A stretch of 64,000 nt of DNA, taken from assembly GCA_900169235.1 (NCBI GenBank), contig FWCC01000318.1, positions 49,840 through 113,839 of the forward strand. The letters run 5' to 3'. The stretch comes from Zarea fungicola. Taxonomy: Eukaryota; Ascomycota; Sordariomycetes; Hypocreales; Cordycipitaceae. The translations under genes and the position numbers were made by a program. Numbering within the stretch: position 1 is the first letter of the stretch; each line of letters begins with the position of its first letter. The notes under the pieces were generated by a model. That model was not told the origin of the DNA, did not search any database, and saw only the letters and a list, made by a program, of their open reading frames with translations. Below are positions 1 to 14,018 of this stretch, piece by piece.

Positions 1-429
1 CCGTTGGGGGTCTTCAGTGGCTTGACAGGGAACCAGTTCGCCGCATGTTGGATTTGGTGGGGACCTTCCAGTAAATGCAGATGTTACAGCGCTGTGTTTG
101 CCTGTATTTGGTACTCCGTAATCGTCCGTCCTCCAGCGCCTTGTAGGCGGAGCCTCCGCCGCGAACTGGCGGGTTCCGGGTAGTCGGAGCAGTGGGCTCC
201 CTACGCCATTTGCCGGACAAAAGCACCCCATAAACGAAGCGGACGAGCAACCAAAAAAAAAAAGCCACCCTGCACAAAACAGCCGCGGCCTGCGGGGCTT
301 CCGTACTGAAACTGCTCAGTAAGGCATTGGAAAGTGGTTGTTGTTTCATTGTTTTCTGATTGGGTCACTGGTTACTACTGAGTACCTTCATTAATGTTGA
401 CAAGGGGGTTGGCCATATCCCTTCGACGA

Positions 430-446
430 GGGGGGGGTGGGGGAGG
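430..446 (+). repeat. G-rich tract
   Basis: Eight G, one T, five G, then A and two G. Low-complexity G-rich DNA on the plus strand with some G-quadruplex potential. No gene lies next to it that would give it an obvious role. Confidence 0.6.
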
Positions 447-3400
447 AGTCGTTCCGTGTCTGGCCTAGCAAGTCGATGTTCCGCATAGTTGGCTGGGTCT
501 TCCAAGCTGAGCAGTAGTGTCGTGGTGGACTATGAAATCTTTATTCAGCGGGGGTCCAACAGACGGTTCATGAGGCGGACGCTGTCGGCTCACGGCCTTG
601 GAGGCTCTCAGCTTTGCCATGACGAGGCGAAAAGAGGAGGCGCATTTCACATTATATTTAATTGGCGACACCAACCACATTTTACAGGCAGTAGTTAGAG
701 CGAGATCAGCTGAGTCTCTCCATGCCTTGAAGGGATGAGGGTAATTTTACGACACAGCCGAGAAAGTTGTCAACGTCCCGGCCGGTAGCCAAAGAGTCCA
801 TTACCTCATCGATAAGCACCAGAGCCAATGACGGCAGGCAGGACCGAGAGGCCGACGACGTTGGCAAGCCAGGCCAACGGAGCAGCCAGCCAGCCTCTCT
901 AATATCTGGCACTGCTTGGCTGCTGGGGTTGTTCCATTGTTTCCTCCGAGTCCGTGTACTAAATAGCGTTGTTGGGGGGTTTTCTTTTTTTTTTTTTTGG
1001 GACGACTTCTGGATTTGGACAATGGAGGGCGACGATTGAACAAGGCTCGAGGTTCGTTCAACTCGGGCTGTTGTTGGCGCCCACTACAGCGCTGGTAGTT
1101 ATGTGATAGATCGCTTCTTGCCAAGGGCATAGCTACTGGCCGGCAAAGAAGAAAGAAAAAAGGGAAAGCTAGCCCAACCCCTCCGAAAAAAACTGCCAAA
1201 AAAGGGCGCTGACGAGCCACTAGCGCCTCTAGAATTCCATAAGATCTGACATCAAGCACAATCCACCAATGCCGCGTAGGGTAAATGCACAGAGGGCGCG
1301 CGCAGGGGCAAGGGACTCGTGACTAGGTATGCAGGTTACCACGAAGACTGGTTACAGCGAATCTCTTTGCTTCTGTAGGGCCACGATGAGGGTGAACAGC
1401 AGCGTTGTTTGCCGCTAATTTCTTTTTTGGCTTCCGGAATCGAAAGTTACAGTCGGTGTGTGTCTCTCTACAGGTTGTCTTACGGCCGTGGCCGTGTGCC
1501 ATTGTGCCAAGGACTGCCCTTCGTTGCACATCTCACGTTGCAGCGCTATTAATGCGGTTTAGCATTTTCTATTTCTTGGCGCCCGGCATCAAAACGGCCT
1601 CATACAATGGCGAAATACTATTTCGGCGTGACCGTTTCCTGGCGGACACGGACAGTGGAAAGGCAATTCACACAGGTATCGGTAGTTCCTTGGGTGGTAA
1701 AGTCAACGAAACTGATTTATTTCCAAGCACCAAGACATGCATGTACACGTTGGGTCTGCTGGCCATGCAGAGATCACTCTGTGTAATCTTGCTTGTTCTT
1801 GTTACATCCGAAGTTGTCATCTCGCTGCCTGGGTGTCGAGACTATTGATGGTGGCGGAGACACGTCTAAACCCTGTGAATTAGAGCCGGGAATGAGGCAA
1901 AAGAAAAAAGACCTTGCCCATCGCATGAACATTACTCTGCACAGGATACGGTATTACTAGGATTGCTGTTATTACGATGCCGGGATTTCATGTTAGATTG
2001 CTCCGAACAGCATGGTCAGTCATTGGGCGTATCTAGCTCCAAAAACAACCATGTCGTTAACATCGGCGTGCCTTTCCCCATCCAGATTTCGAAACCAGCT
2101 CCGTAAACCCACCATGTCACTTTCAAAGGCCCATTTGCCGGCAACGATGCCGGGTTTGTGTCTGTGGCGCTAGTTTATGAGCTAACGCAATTTGAATATT
2201 CGGAGGGGGCGACTCGCAGCTCGCCCTCGCGCTCTGTCCGCTGGGTTTCCTGTCAGGGTCAGTGTCCAGGATGGGGGTCGCCATCGCAAAGCAAATAAAC
2301 CGAAAAGAATGACCGAAGGACAGCAAACTGGGCAACAAGCGATTTGAAACTCAGCCATGGCTGCAACTGGCGCTGAGTGTGCTTGCGAGGGCTGAAGTGG
2401 TTTCAAGGATGAGCTGGCTTGTTTGCAACAAAGGGCAAGCCTCGTTTACTTAAACCAGAACAAGGAGGACGTTGAGGTGGCAGTAGATGATTTTTGTTGT
2501 TCGGCATGAGATTGTGTGTTCAGTTTTTCGGTTCCAGCCATGTTTTCTCATCTCAAGTGCTTGAGTTCAGGTGACAGAAATAGAGGGAGTGGATACGAAA
2601 GAACATCCCTCCCAAAACACCACCACATTTGTTCATCAGTCCGGGACGTTGGGCTTCGACAGGTGATCCAGAAGCTCTGGAGCATCCGGAAAGCACCAGT
2701 CCAGGGCCAGTGGACCCAATACAACCAGATTCGCCCCTACCAGTCCACTAAACCGATGCGCTGGAGGAGGTCTGGGTCCCCCCAACCCCCTAACAAACGC
2801 CTCGCCTTTAACCTGTTGTGCGGCTCTGCGTGGGCAACTGAATCCACAGTCAACATCAGGTCCTTGGAGGGGTCTCGTTTGGTGGCAAAATCTGTGCCGC
2901 TATCAGACACGGCATGATAGCCATCAAGCAGGAGCAGAAGGCAAGCAGGATTAGTTTGACCGCGAGCATATTGCTGTTTGTTCGTTTCGCTGTTTGCATC
3001 GGGCAACGCCCGAGAGACAAGGGTGCTCGGCCAAACGGAGACGGAAGGTGCAAAACCATAGCTGAAATAGCAATTTAGCCGGCGGGATAATGCGCGCAGC
3101 GTGCACACACAACACATTACGTTGGCACACACCACTTCACAAAGCTGGCGATGCAGAATATGCCTTTTGACTAGTTTTGGCAATTTTCCTCCGTGTTCTT
3201 CGATGACGATTCATTTGCGGTTTGGGCATGACCGTATTGACTCGTAAACGATAACAGATTGAATAAAGCCACGCAGAGGGAGCAGTGCCGGGTTTAACGG
3301 AGCCCCGCGGACCATATAAACTGCCGAGACTGCCACGATTATGATGCCTTTGGTTGAACCTGTTCCCCTGGCCTTTGCTGGACCGAAGAGGGTAGGCCTT

Positions 3401-6400
3401 GTGCCGAATTCAGCCCCGACAAAGCGGGCGTCCCAGACTGGCGGCGACACATATATCCCAGGCATGTGTATTATTATATGCATGGCTAACTTTATCAATT
3501 TGCAACAGACGGTGAGCCAGGTTCTTGAATGAAAACTCTTTGTCAAAGTTTGGGTGTGGTGTAAATTACTTCACTACATCGTGTAAAAAGTCTTTTTGAT
3601 AGGCGTCCTTTGTACTGGAATACTTTTGCTGCAGGTTTGCGCCTTGTACCGCTGACGTTGCATTCCTGCCTGCAAAGTTCTTCTGCTCCTGCCACACCTC
3701 TCCGTCCCGAGTTTTCCCCGATACGTCTGGTTTGGTCGTCGCCCAATCACAGGGCACGCGTGGTGTGTTAGAGACCTCACCGCTCCAAAACAGAGTTTTA
3801 GGTCTGGGCATCTGTTTCATTTTAAGCTAGTTTTCTTTTCGAAGATCTTGTGACAATTAATTTTTGCTGCCGTTGTTGTATATTAACTGCCCCCCAATAA
3901 GCCCTTACACGACAGCCGTGCAGCGAGGGTGGTGTGGCGTGCATACTGCTATGTAGCTCGTGGTATGTACAGTATACAAGGTGTACACAAGTATTGCAGG
4001 TACTCTTCTGTGCGGCCCTGTCGTGCAAGGTGCGTTGTCTGTCACGCCACAGAGGTGCCGGCCGCAACATGAGTCAATACCAGAACAGCACCTATTTTCT
4101 TTTATTTTCCTTTTACCACTTTGGACTCGAGCGAAAAAGGAATCTGCAAGAAACCAAAATGACAGATTTCACATTTGCATCTCGTACTCGTAACCCTGCT
4201 TGAGCAAGTAATTCTGGCTTTTGGTTTCTTTTTTTTTCTTTTTCTTTTTTAAAAAAAAATCCATACCACCGCAACTGACTAATGGCATTTCAAGCAGGGG
4301 GTGCGTTACGGAAGGAAATCGCACCACCCGCTAGGACAGAATAGGTATCTCATATCCGCTTGCACTTTTTGAAGTCGGAAATAGTTCTGTTTGGTCAGAA
4401 GAGTCTCTAATAACCCTCTCTCGCTCTATCCCACGTTCCTTCCCCGTTTGCGACTCAGTCTTCATTTTGAAGGTTTACTGGGGCGAGGGTGTGAAAATTA
4501 GGAATACTATCTGTTTCGTTGCCGAAACAGGCAGCAGTATTGTTTTTTTTCCCTGATAGTGTACAAATATCTAGCGAAACAACCGAGTTAATAATGGCAG
4601 CCGTCTTTTTGAATGACGGTACGCAAAGTGGCGTTTTTGTACCACGCACACCAAATGCACGTATGTAATGCACAAGCCATGCTCCCAGTTCGCCGAACTA
4701 AGCCAGCGTCAACGGCGCATTTGCTGGCCGGCCATCGGAGCAGCGCCGTAGAAGACGTGGCGATAGGACTGGTGTTGGCCAAATCGTGATGTGCTGAATT
4801 TTCTGATCTCCTTCCTTCTTCCCTGTGAATACTAGTAAATAACTCTGTGGTAGTCATATTCTGCTATCAGCCCTGGCCATTAATTGTGTCAATGATGGTA
4901 TTAAATTATAATAATAAAAAAGGTTTGACAGTTTAGTATGTTTGGCCGCACAGGGGTAATCAATGTTCTCGCCCACATCCCTTCTCATTCATATTGCTGG
5001 AAAACAACCTCTTATTAATAAACCAACTAAGCCAACACCTACCAGTATGCCACTGGTCGCAGAAACAAACACCCCCATGAAAATTGTGCTTGAGCCCCGG
5101 AACTGCCCGAAGTGGGATACCGGATTGTGGGAAAGGAGGCTGTGCAACTCCCAGCATGTACGTCACATCACAAATTATCATCCTCGTGTCTTTTTCAGCT
5201 CAAGTTTCGGTCTTTTGTCTCCGGCCCTTTTCTGGCCCTGCAGTTGCTAATAACAGTTGCCTACAGGTTAATTAATGTTTTAAATATATTTAATGAATGA
5301 AATGTCGCGTTTTCGGTGGCTAGCGCGAAGCGTAACAATTACCCCAATCAGCTCGGGCAAGACCCAAATTCACCAGGGTCATATATTTAATTACTCCGCC
5401 GTAGTGCAGAATCGGAATGGTTTGGGTCATTCTTTGATGAACTGAGAAGCGCCATGTCTCTGTCCATTATTCCTCTTTTTTGACTTGACAGTCTCATTTG
5501 CTCATTTCGAATTACCAGCTGGAGATGCTTTGTTGTTTTTGTTATTGTTGTTGTTGGCGCGTCCGTTCTAGCAATGTTGAGAAGTATTCGGTACCGGAAT
5601 GGCGCGCTGATGCTCTCCATGCCTTATCGTTGTAAATTGAAAAAGAAAGGATAAACTTATCCTTAGTGCCTTAGATGGGCATTCTTTGGCGCCAGTATGT
5701 ACCACATCTTCTCAATGGATTCGAAACCCTTGGCAGCAGCAACATGGTGCCTGACAGAATGCGGGCCTGACGAGAGGGTGTCGAGTGGAGAGAGTGGCCA
5801 CATACAAAGGAAGGTTCACCGTTCCGAATGCTCCATTCGCCCCGTTGTACAAGATCCGTCCATAAGTTGCCCTTGTCCCCTGTCCCCTGTGTCCCGTGTA
5901 TTTACAGTACAAGGGCTGTTATATGTGCGCCTCTAAAAGGTGTGCTACGTACGAGTACTGCGGACCTGTACGTCGCTTGCCCATCTGCTTTCGTCTGGGC
6001 TGTGGATAGGCACCAGTGTTAAGATGGCGTTGCAACGTTGGCTGGATTCAAGATCTACTTATGGAACCTTGTGCAGGGCGAGATTCAAAATAAGATATGG
6101 ACTAGTTTAACAATCCAGAAGCGCTGGACTTAGACGCAATGCAGCTCTAGAGTCAATTTTGAGGTTCACAACTACTTTTATTTCTCACCGAGTACAAGTA
6201 CATCCCTCGACAGAGCTTTTGCCGTCAATTCTCCGCAGCAGTTCCATCGGAATGACGTTAAAAACAATAAAATAATACAATAAAATTAAAAAAAAAATAA
6301 CAACCCTACGGTCACACAGGCTGGCAAGGCTTTTCATTAGCTTGGCCGTGGAAATGAAGAGTTTTTTTCGTCCATGCAAAGGATGACGCCACGAGTTATA

Positions 6401-8126
6401 CCTGGAGGAGCGAGTGAAAATGGCTCGGCGTTTAGACATGAAGCATCGGTCTTTCTCTCGGTCGAGATCCGACCTTTGCACCTAAACACACGCCCTTTGC
6501 GACAGCGCAGTACCTAATTTTGGCCCTGCTCACCCAACATGCACAAGTTGAAAAGTACCTTCTATTATCGGCAAAAATGGCTGGCTGAAGAGGAATAGAT
6601 TTCAGTTCTAGGCAAGCTCAAAAGTCTCTGGGCGTTGGTTCGTCTTTACTAGTTACATATCACGCCCCTCAAACGGGTACCCCATCCTTGTCTCGTCTTA
6701 CTAGCCCTGTCTGTCTTACAGACAAAAACAAGATTCAAAGACGAGGGAACTAAATATCTCTGGCAAGGCGCCGATTCGCACGCTTAAAAACCCCCGACGC
6801 TTGCTTTTCAATTCTACATATGTAAATATATCCACTGTAAACTTTGGCGCTATTAGCACAGAGCGTGGCTAGAAATCCTGACGCAAGAGTTTGGTATAAA
6901 AATTAAAATTAAAAAACGCCGAGCCGCGGGATAACACCGATAAGATGGCAGCACGTGGTTATGGTGCATTGTGAGAGAACTCTAGAGGCAAGGTGCCTAT
7001 TGAATGACAGTCAGAGAACTGTTGATTTTCAATTCACCTCAAAACACGGCGCCATTGCAGTGGCTTGGTAATAATACCAGTAATGAGGTGCATGCATTAA
7101 GATCATGCTTCCGCCGCGGAGTTCATTCCAGGTAGCCTCTTGGCGCGTATTATGTATATCCTTGATGTCAACTTCCACCTCCCCAATGTTTATTCCTGGA
7201 ATGCCGTGATTATTAAACAACCCAACGATCGATTTTTCATTCGTTTCAGACGACAAGACCAGTCACTTATAGATTAGAGCACGGCCAACAAAATTACGTG
7301 AAATAGCTGTGAAATATGACAGAGACGGAGTATTAGGAATCTTATCCAGGTACTTCGTACTCCTTTTTTTGGGGCTCTTCACCGAAAGAAACATAGCACT
7401 AACCTACCACGCTGTCACTCATACGAGTGTGCGGCTTGGCGTAACAGCCAGTGCTCGCTCACAGTTCTGGCTAAGTTAATAAGCTTGCTCCAGCTATGGA
7501 CATGTCGTATCTGGATTGAAATAGTCAATGACATGCATGTACCTTGTTAGCGGCGTTTGCCTAGAAGCCCAGCAACATCTCTCTGATTGCTTTCAGTGCT
7601 GCTATTAACTGATGAGTTTTTATTTTGAGGCTAGCTTTTTCTGCTTTTCTTCCTTTGCATCTTTGCTATAAAAAAAAAAAGTATTCGCTCTTCCTTTACT
7701 CACCGCCTATCACCATCTTAAAATGATGGTTCCTTCTTCGGAAATATGCCTGCCGTAACGGCAGTTCCGAGCAGTACAGAGGCGTATGTACATCACTCAC
7801 TCCCCCCACCCCGGCGACAACAAACCTATCGAAGACACGCACACCACACCAACAAGCGTGCAGCTTGGTACGAATTTCAGACAGTACTGTGCAGGGTGCT
7901 AATATTGTGCCGCCTCGACGCACTAGGCTGGATTATCATGGCAACGGCAAATCAAACAGAATGATTATGTACAGCGTATGTTTGGCAGATCTAATCAACC
8001 CCTACTCTTGTCAACAACTAGCTGCTTGCTTCGCCATTCTCTTTATTTCCTTCTAACTTGATTATCTTAAGGGGCACCCTCGGCCCATATTCAATCATCC
8101 ATTCTCGCAAAATGAAGTTTGCTTTT

Positions 8127-8146
8127 AAAAAAAAAAAAAAAAAAAA
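8127..8146 (+). repeat. poly-A tract (about 20)
   Basis: Uninterrupted run of about 20 A in noncoding DNA. It could be a retroposition tail, but no recognisable body precedes it and I see no flanking target duplication, so simple slippage is the more likely origin. Confidence 0.7.
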
Positions 8147-9412
8147 TCGAAAGAGTTTTCTGCGGCATGGTTCTCTGTGATGCTCTCTGATTTGTACATG
8201 TCTCTCGCCTACATGCCCAAAGGGGTGGGAAATACAGAGGAGAGTGTCTCACAGGCCGACACCCCGGTCAAAGGGGCTGGGACCTTTGTTGCTTGCCGAA
8301 CGGCCAAGCACAAACCCTGCAACTGTTGCTTAGAACGCGTGACGTGAAAAAAAAAATTTGAGCCCGAGGGATGACGACAGAGCCAAATATAAAAAAAAAC
8401 GCTGAACTTTTCTGGCAGGGATCATGGTCTGCCAATTGGTAATAGCCTTAGCATAGTTGTGTTGGTGATGTTTTACAACTGTAACAATTGACATTTGCCT
8501 GACTTCTGTCTTGGAACATCCTTGCGAAATACCAAAGGGATGCCATTGGTTCCCTGTCAAAAGATTATATTATTGCAGACATACCACGAACGCACAGCGG
8601 GCACCAATACTAGACGCTTGAACACACAAAGTTCCGCAACACTGGAGTGCACCGAACAAATGCAAGCCGATAATGCAGGCTGTGATGCAGGCCAATCTCG
8701 CGAGGCTTGGCAACATCAAAATGGGCTAGCAACTCATCACTGCCCTTACAAGTGCAGTTGTAAACTAAAATAGTAGGGCCTTCTCCTACGTTAGGTAGAA
8801 ATGGGAGAGAAGTGATAAACGGATCGAATTACCTTCTCTTCATGTCAGAATATGATGCTCACCAGTGAGAGCATATCGGCAGATCTCAAATGTGCGCCTC
8901 GAAACCAAACCCCCCCTCCCCCCGTCTTTCCAGTCCATCCTATGCGAAGTCCGATAATCCCAGGCAGCTAAATTACGACCAGGGCCAGAGAAGATTGAAG
9001 ATAAAAACACGCGCACCGCGGAGACCAATCAAAGCCTGGTTCGCTAACAATAAACTTTGACCAAGCTGATAATGCGTGTCGCTGATTATTTTATTTTTAA
9101 TCATTGTCTAAGGAACGCTGTCGCTTTCTAGCTCAGATGCCCGAAAGTGAAGCCCGAACAAAAGGGAGGAGAAGGAAAAAAGCGCTGCCAATGTTTCGAA
9201 CAAGTTAACCCGATCTTGACGTGTACATCTGTGGTGTGGGAGTCATTTTGGCGCATTATTGGCCGGGGGCGGGATACTGTCCGCCGACTTGCTCGTCGAT
9301 CTACTACCCAGTAACTCGTCCCACTTCCTCCGTGGTCTAATTTCTCCTCGTTGTCTCATAAGCAGAACGTACAATGTGGCGTTTCTATTAGGCAAAAGCC
9401 CGCCCAAGTTAT

Positions 9413-9431
9413 AAAAAAAAAAAAAAAAAAA
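9413..9431 (+). repeat. poly-A tract (about 19)
   Basis: Uninterrupted run of about 19 A in noncoding DNA, the second such tract in the left flank. As with the first, no transposon body or target-site duplication is evident. Confidence 0.7.
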
Positions 9432-12400
9432 GGGGACTAGTCGTTGTCAAGGAAAATGGCTGCTGCCAAGGGCAAGCCGACCCTGCATGTGCAATGTATG
9501 TACATACATTACGGATACATGGCCACTGAATGTGACGTGTTACTTGGCTCGGAATGGAATGTGCACGTCAAAGGGGCGTGTGCGGCGCGGATGAAAACTG
9601 CCGAGAATCAGGCTTTTCGGACGCCGAAATACGATAAACCGAGTAAGTGCTCGACTTTCTCGGCTGTGAATTGTTATCAGTAACAAGACAAGAACGGTAC
9701 TGCGTATCAGAAATATTATTGTTGTCGACTCTGCCTTGCTAATGTCAATGACTGTGTGTTGAACAGCATTGTTTCGACCAACGGCTTACTTGTGGCTGGC
9801 TATCTATCATCTAGTCTCTTATTTACCCGAGCTTTGCTGGTCACCACAGCTATTGTCAGACTCGCAGGTTCGTGGTACAGCAACCCATGTAGTTGTTTTG
9901 CCATGGTTGCTGGTTAGCAATCATGCCAGTCGAGAAATCGCGCCGCCTTTTGCCTGTGATGTCATATTGCACAATGCGCATTGCTTCAAAGCTGCTTACC
10001 CTGTACACTACATTGAGACGTGATCACCTTCTTCACGTGAACTTTTTTACTGTTTAATCTAATGTACTTCGTCCTGCACATATTTTGATTTACTGGTTCA
10101 TTCATTCCTTCAATTGCCGCGCTGAGGCTCTGTTATCTGTTTCCTGCAATTAGAGAATCGTCTCCAATTTAACCCGTGATACCTCCAAGTGCTCACAATG
10201 GATTTGTTCCATCGTAGCGGGGTGAACCAGTTGGCACATGCGTTTCCTTACCAGGAGATCCAAAAGAAAACAAGATCCAGCCAACGGGGGTGTTTTACAC
10301 ACATTTTGCGGCGTCGAACCACTCTATTACGGACTCCACGCAATGGCTGTGCCCAGTAGCTCCAGGGCGGGGAAACAATCATGGAGATTTCATCACCAAG
10401 AAGATGCGAGATCCAAGATCCTATACCGTGTGATGGGGTTACATGAGCGGAGAGTCCACAAGGCTGTTGGAGTCGAACATGTCCCACACAACACAAAAAG
10501 AAAGAGGGACCGCTGGACTCCAGTAGGGGATGGGGGATCCCCGCCACAGTAGTCTTGAACAATGGAACCTGCCAACACGTCTATTGTCATTGTAACACAA
10601 AATATAATAACGGCTATGTAAAACCAGCGGCGTCATACCTGGAAAGAATCCGTAGTTAGGAAGGAATACGGCCGTTACGCTGGTGCTTTCGGAAGGTTCG
10701 ATGTAAGAAATGAGATAAGCTTTCCTTTAATTGCCTGATTAGGAAATCTACCATGCTTGTTGCCAGTTCCACGGCGATGATATGTGTAAGTCTCGTATAG
10801 GCTTCACCCCATCGAGCCGTTGGTAAATATGACATGATCGACGGTTCCCCCCCCTCCCCCTTTTCAAAAAACGCAGAGTCTCATATTGTATGTATGTATC
10901 ATGTGCAACTAGTTTTACTTTGATCCACCTCACATGTGGCAAAAGTTTCGGGGCTAGGCTTCATTCACGGCCCCATCTCGCCGAGGCAGCGATTGGGATG
11001 GGCCTGCCAGATTTGGTGGTGTGGATATTTCTTACATTGGTAGGTTGTTAGCTGCATCAAGAGCTTGAAATGGTGTTGTCAGGCGACATCGCAACGAAGA
11101 AGTGTGCATAGTATGTATGTATTCAGGCTTACAGCTGCAATCCAACAACATATACTGGCGGCAGACTTACCGTATTCCAACCAGCTTGATGTGCCTAGGT
11201 CTGGGGGAGCTTGGTTGTAGTTGACAACTACGCTAAAATGCGTAGCTTTGCAGTGAAACATATTTATTAAAGCATATAATGTACGGATCGAAGTGGGCTG
11301 GTACCTTGTAACATCTTTTTATTTAGTCTCGGTAATGTCGGGGATGACGGTGGTTAGAGACGGTGATTAATGCGCCACAGGCCGGCTGCCTTCAGCTTCA
11401 GTTAATCTGTGATTTAAAACCAGAGTTAATTTATGTTAGCCAGTGGTGCGTTTCTCAGTGAAGATGCGGTCTAAGCCATGACTTGTCACTACAAGCCAGC
11501 AAGTAAAATCGCGGCCAGTCAAGGTTGATCAACCTTAGACCTAAATCTGCGTTCGCAGGATAGGTGACACTTGTAGGGGAGGCTAAAGTCTTTTCTTTCT
11601 TTATTTTGGGTTGTCTTAGTGGACAATATTCACTACAGATTCAGCTTCTACAGTACGTAGGCCTGCACCCACTAGTCTAACCATGGCCGTAAATCAATCA
11701 ACGACATGCATGCTGATGCGTGCCTAGGAAAACGCTCCCAGTTTTGCTTTGATGAAGCTACTTTGCACTTTAAATCAGAAGCAAAGCGTCTTTGGTTGAG
11801 TACCACGTTCCCCTCAACGGAGCAGCCCGTGCCGGAGTCAGTACTCGCAGCCTGACTGCATCCAGCCCAATCGGGTCGATCCAAACCCTGTAGCTCATCC
11901 CCGAAGGTCGAGAGAATTATTTCTACCGTCTTTTAAGGGCTTAGAAGGGAAATTACTCTATTCACTTGCCATACCATTGACAAGGGATCGCGTGTCAGTC
12001 CGAGCGGGCCTGTCTCTCAAAAGTAAGAAATTTTCTATGAGTAGTATTGCGAAGCAATAATGAGGCTAAAATGAAATGAGAGAGTAAAGCATGAATTAAT
12101 TATCGCGTTAGACCTTTCATACGTCGGAATGACTGAAAGGGGCGCTGTACGTAAAGTTCCCGTAAAACACATGCATCAGACACCGCACTACGCTTTTGGA
12201 AGCTTTCAGGTACAAGAGTACATTGATATTATCCCTTTTCTTGCAATTGTCCTCCTGGTCGGGCTGCTGTGTTAATTTCGAGGCGCAAGTAAACGGTTCT
12301 TATTGATTGTCTTGCATCACGATGTTATCGCCGTCGTTAAATACAGACTTCATCGGTCGTATCGGAGAAGCTCCTGTCGAAGCCTCTCCTCCATGAGAAT

Positions 12401-14018
12401 CTGTCTAACTGAAGACAGCCCAGCAGATTGACAGTGTATCATGGATGAAAATATTTTATCCATTTAACCCAGAAAACTTATCATCAATAGTCGTCTTATC
12501 CTAGAGTATGAAGGCCGTGTCTCACTGACACATGCTCGTTTCTATATACAGTCCACCATGGATCGACCAAATCACTGCCTCGTACCGACAAAACCATTTT
12601 CTACAGCTAAAATCCTTTTTTTTAACCTATATAACCCGAATTTCAGTTTCTCAAAGCAATGCATCGAAGACTGGTCAATACTCTGATATGTAAGCTGCGG
12701 GGCGCCGCGGGTTATGAAGCTTAAGGGCAGATCGCGCACGCTCTTTCATTGATATTTTGTTACTGCCTTCAGCCAAGGATATTATGGTATTTAAAAAACT
12801 AGAACTTTGATCTTTGTGCGAGTCTTATATCTTCGCTGGCTGTTAACATATTTTACAGGCCGTCCTGGACATCACCCCGTCCTTTCCTCCTGCGGAGTTG
12901 ATGCAGATCCTAGCGACCTATCAATGCAATCAAAGCGCAGATCCTGGTAATTTAACAGAGTTAGTATCACTGTCTGTAGTGACTATATCCTGAATGTCTC
13001 TCCCTGCAAATTCCGGACTGGAGCTGCGGAATTCCATCAGAGTTGCATTATAGCTTTCCCAACAAGAAAAAGAGCACATGGGCAGCTGCAGAGCACAGCT
13101 GCTAACGTGTAGGAGAATATGAAACCAACCAGAGTTAACACCGCCACATATTTTCTGTACATAATTGGAGGCGAGGCTGCACTATAGGTATCCGCCGAGA
13201 CCTCCGTCGGGGCTCTACTGAATCGTACTGATCATGCCATGTGGATGTCTCGTGGAATTCTCAAGTTCTCCCCTGAACTGGTACATCCTGGGATGCATTG
13301 GGCAACACAAGTAGAGACTCAATTTTTCCCATAATATTATGATTTTCTCGGTTCAAAGCATCACCTCCGGGCCATAAAAACCACTAGTTATTTTGCTTGA
13401 GTAGATTCTGCCGCAGATGAGATAGTCAACCTCGTGTAGCGGAGTAAAAGCACATAAAATGTACACATTTACAAACCAGCAGTCATCGAATTAGAGGTGA
13501 ATATTTGTATAGAAGAAGCCGACTATTTTGCCAGCTACCAGCTCTGTCCAGAACTCAAGAAAGATCCCATGAAGGTCGACCCATGAAATAAATTCTATGC
13601 CAACGATTTGCCTCACACGTCTTCAAGGCATACTCTACTTTGGAGGCGTTTCTATTGCTGGCCCGGCATTTGGAACTTGCATTATCCCGAGGTTGAGCAA
13701 GCTGATGCACCCGTATCTCATAACCGCGGTGCTCAGATGAGACTACCAACTACGAGATAGATACAAAACAATACAACAGGACCAAAAGAGAACAAACCAA
13801 AAAACCAACAGACCAATAAAATCAACCAGGGAAAATGGGATCATTCAATGTCTGGGTTATAAGTTTGGTTGAAGTCGTATCCAGGGTAGTTGTGGGGCTA
13901 TTCCTGACCCCTATTGGTTGGCGGCTCCCCGTCCCAAAATTTGAGTATGCTCGTAGTTAATCCTTCAATTCAGGGTCATCAACCTCTCAACCTCGTGAAT
14001 TGACGGAATTTACCATCA

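Larger units (their letters stand above)
1..14018. other. gene-poor left flank
   Basis: About 14 kb in which I recognise no protein. The open frames are short (the longest about 150 codons), overlap on both strands, and show no domain, no convincing splice structure and no sustained coding bias. Several are driven by low-complexity runs of K, F or P. The stretch holds long A or T tracts, G-rich runs, an AT-rich patch near 6240-6300, and an A-rich, T-poor patch at about 13750-13840 just upstream of MRPL4. I saw no tRNA B-box, no 5S rRNA and no transposon terminal structure. It could be a heterochromatic or dispensable block, a decayed repeat region, or simply long intergenic DNA carrying noncoding transcripts. 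Small genes with many introns could have been missed. Confidence 0.5.

Noticed and set aside
801..1259. 152-codon minus-strand frame in the left flank
   Set aside because: Built on homopolymer runs (poly-K and poly-F stretches) with no recognisable fold and no splice signals linking it to other frames.
2881..2889. GGTGGCAAA, identical to the yeast proteasome-associated control element
   Set aside because: No gene nearby, and Rpn4/PACE control is a feature of budding yeasts; a chance match.
5711..5732. GGATTCGAAACCC resembling a minus-strand tRNA T-loop
   Set aside because: The T-loop has an extra base and no cloverleaf can be drawn from the flanks.
10690..10710. GGTTCGATG sequence resembling a tRNA B-box
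   Set aside because: No matching A-box, acceptor stem or T-arm pairing around it. Other GTTCGA matches in the window were also checked and failed.
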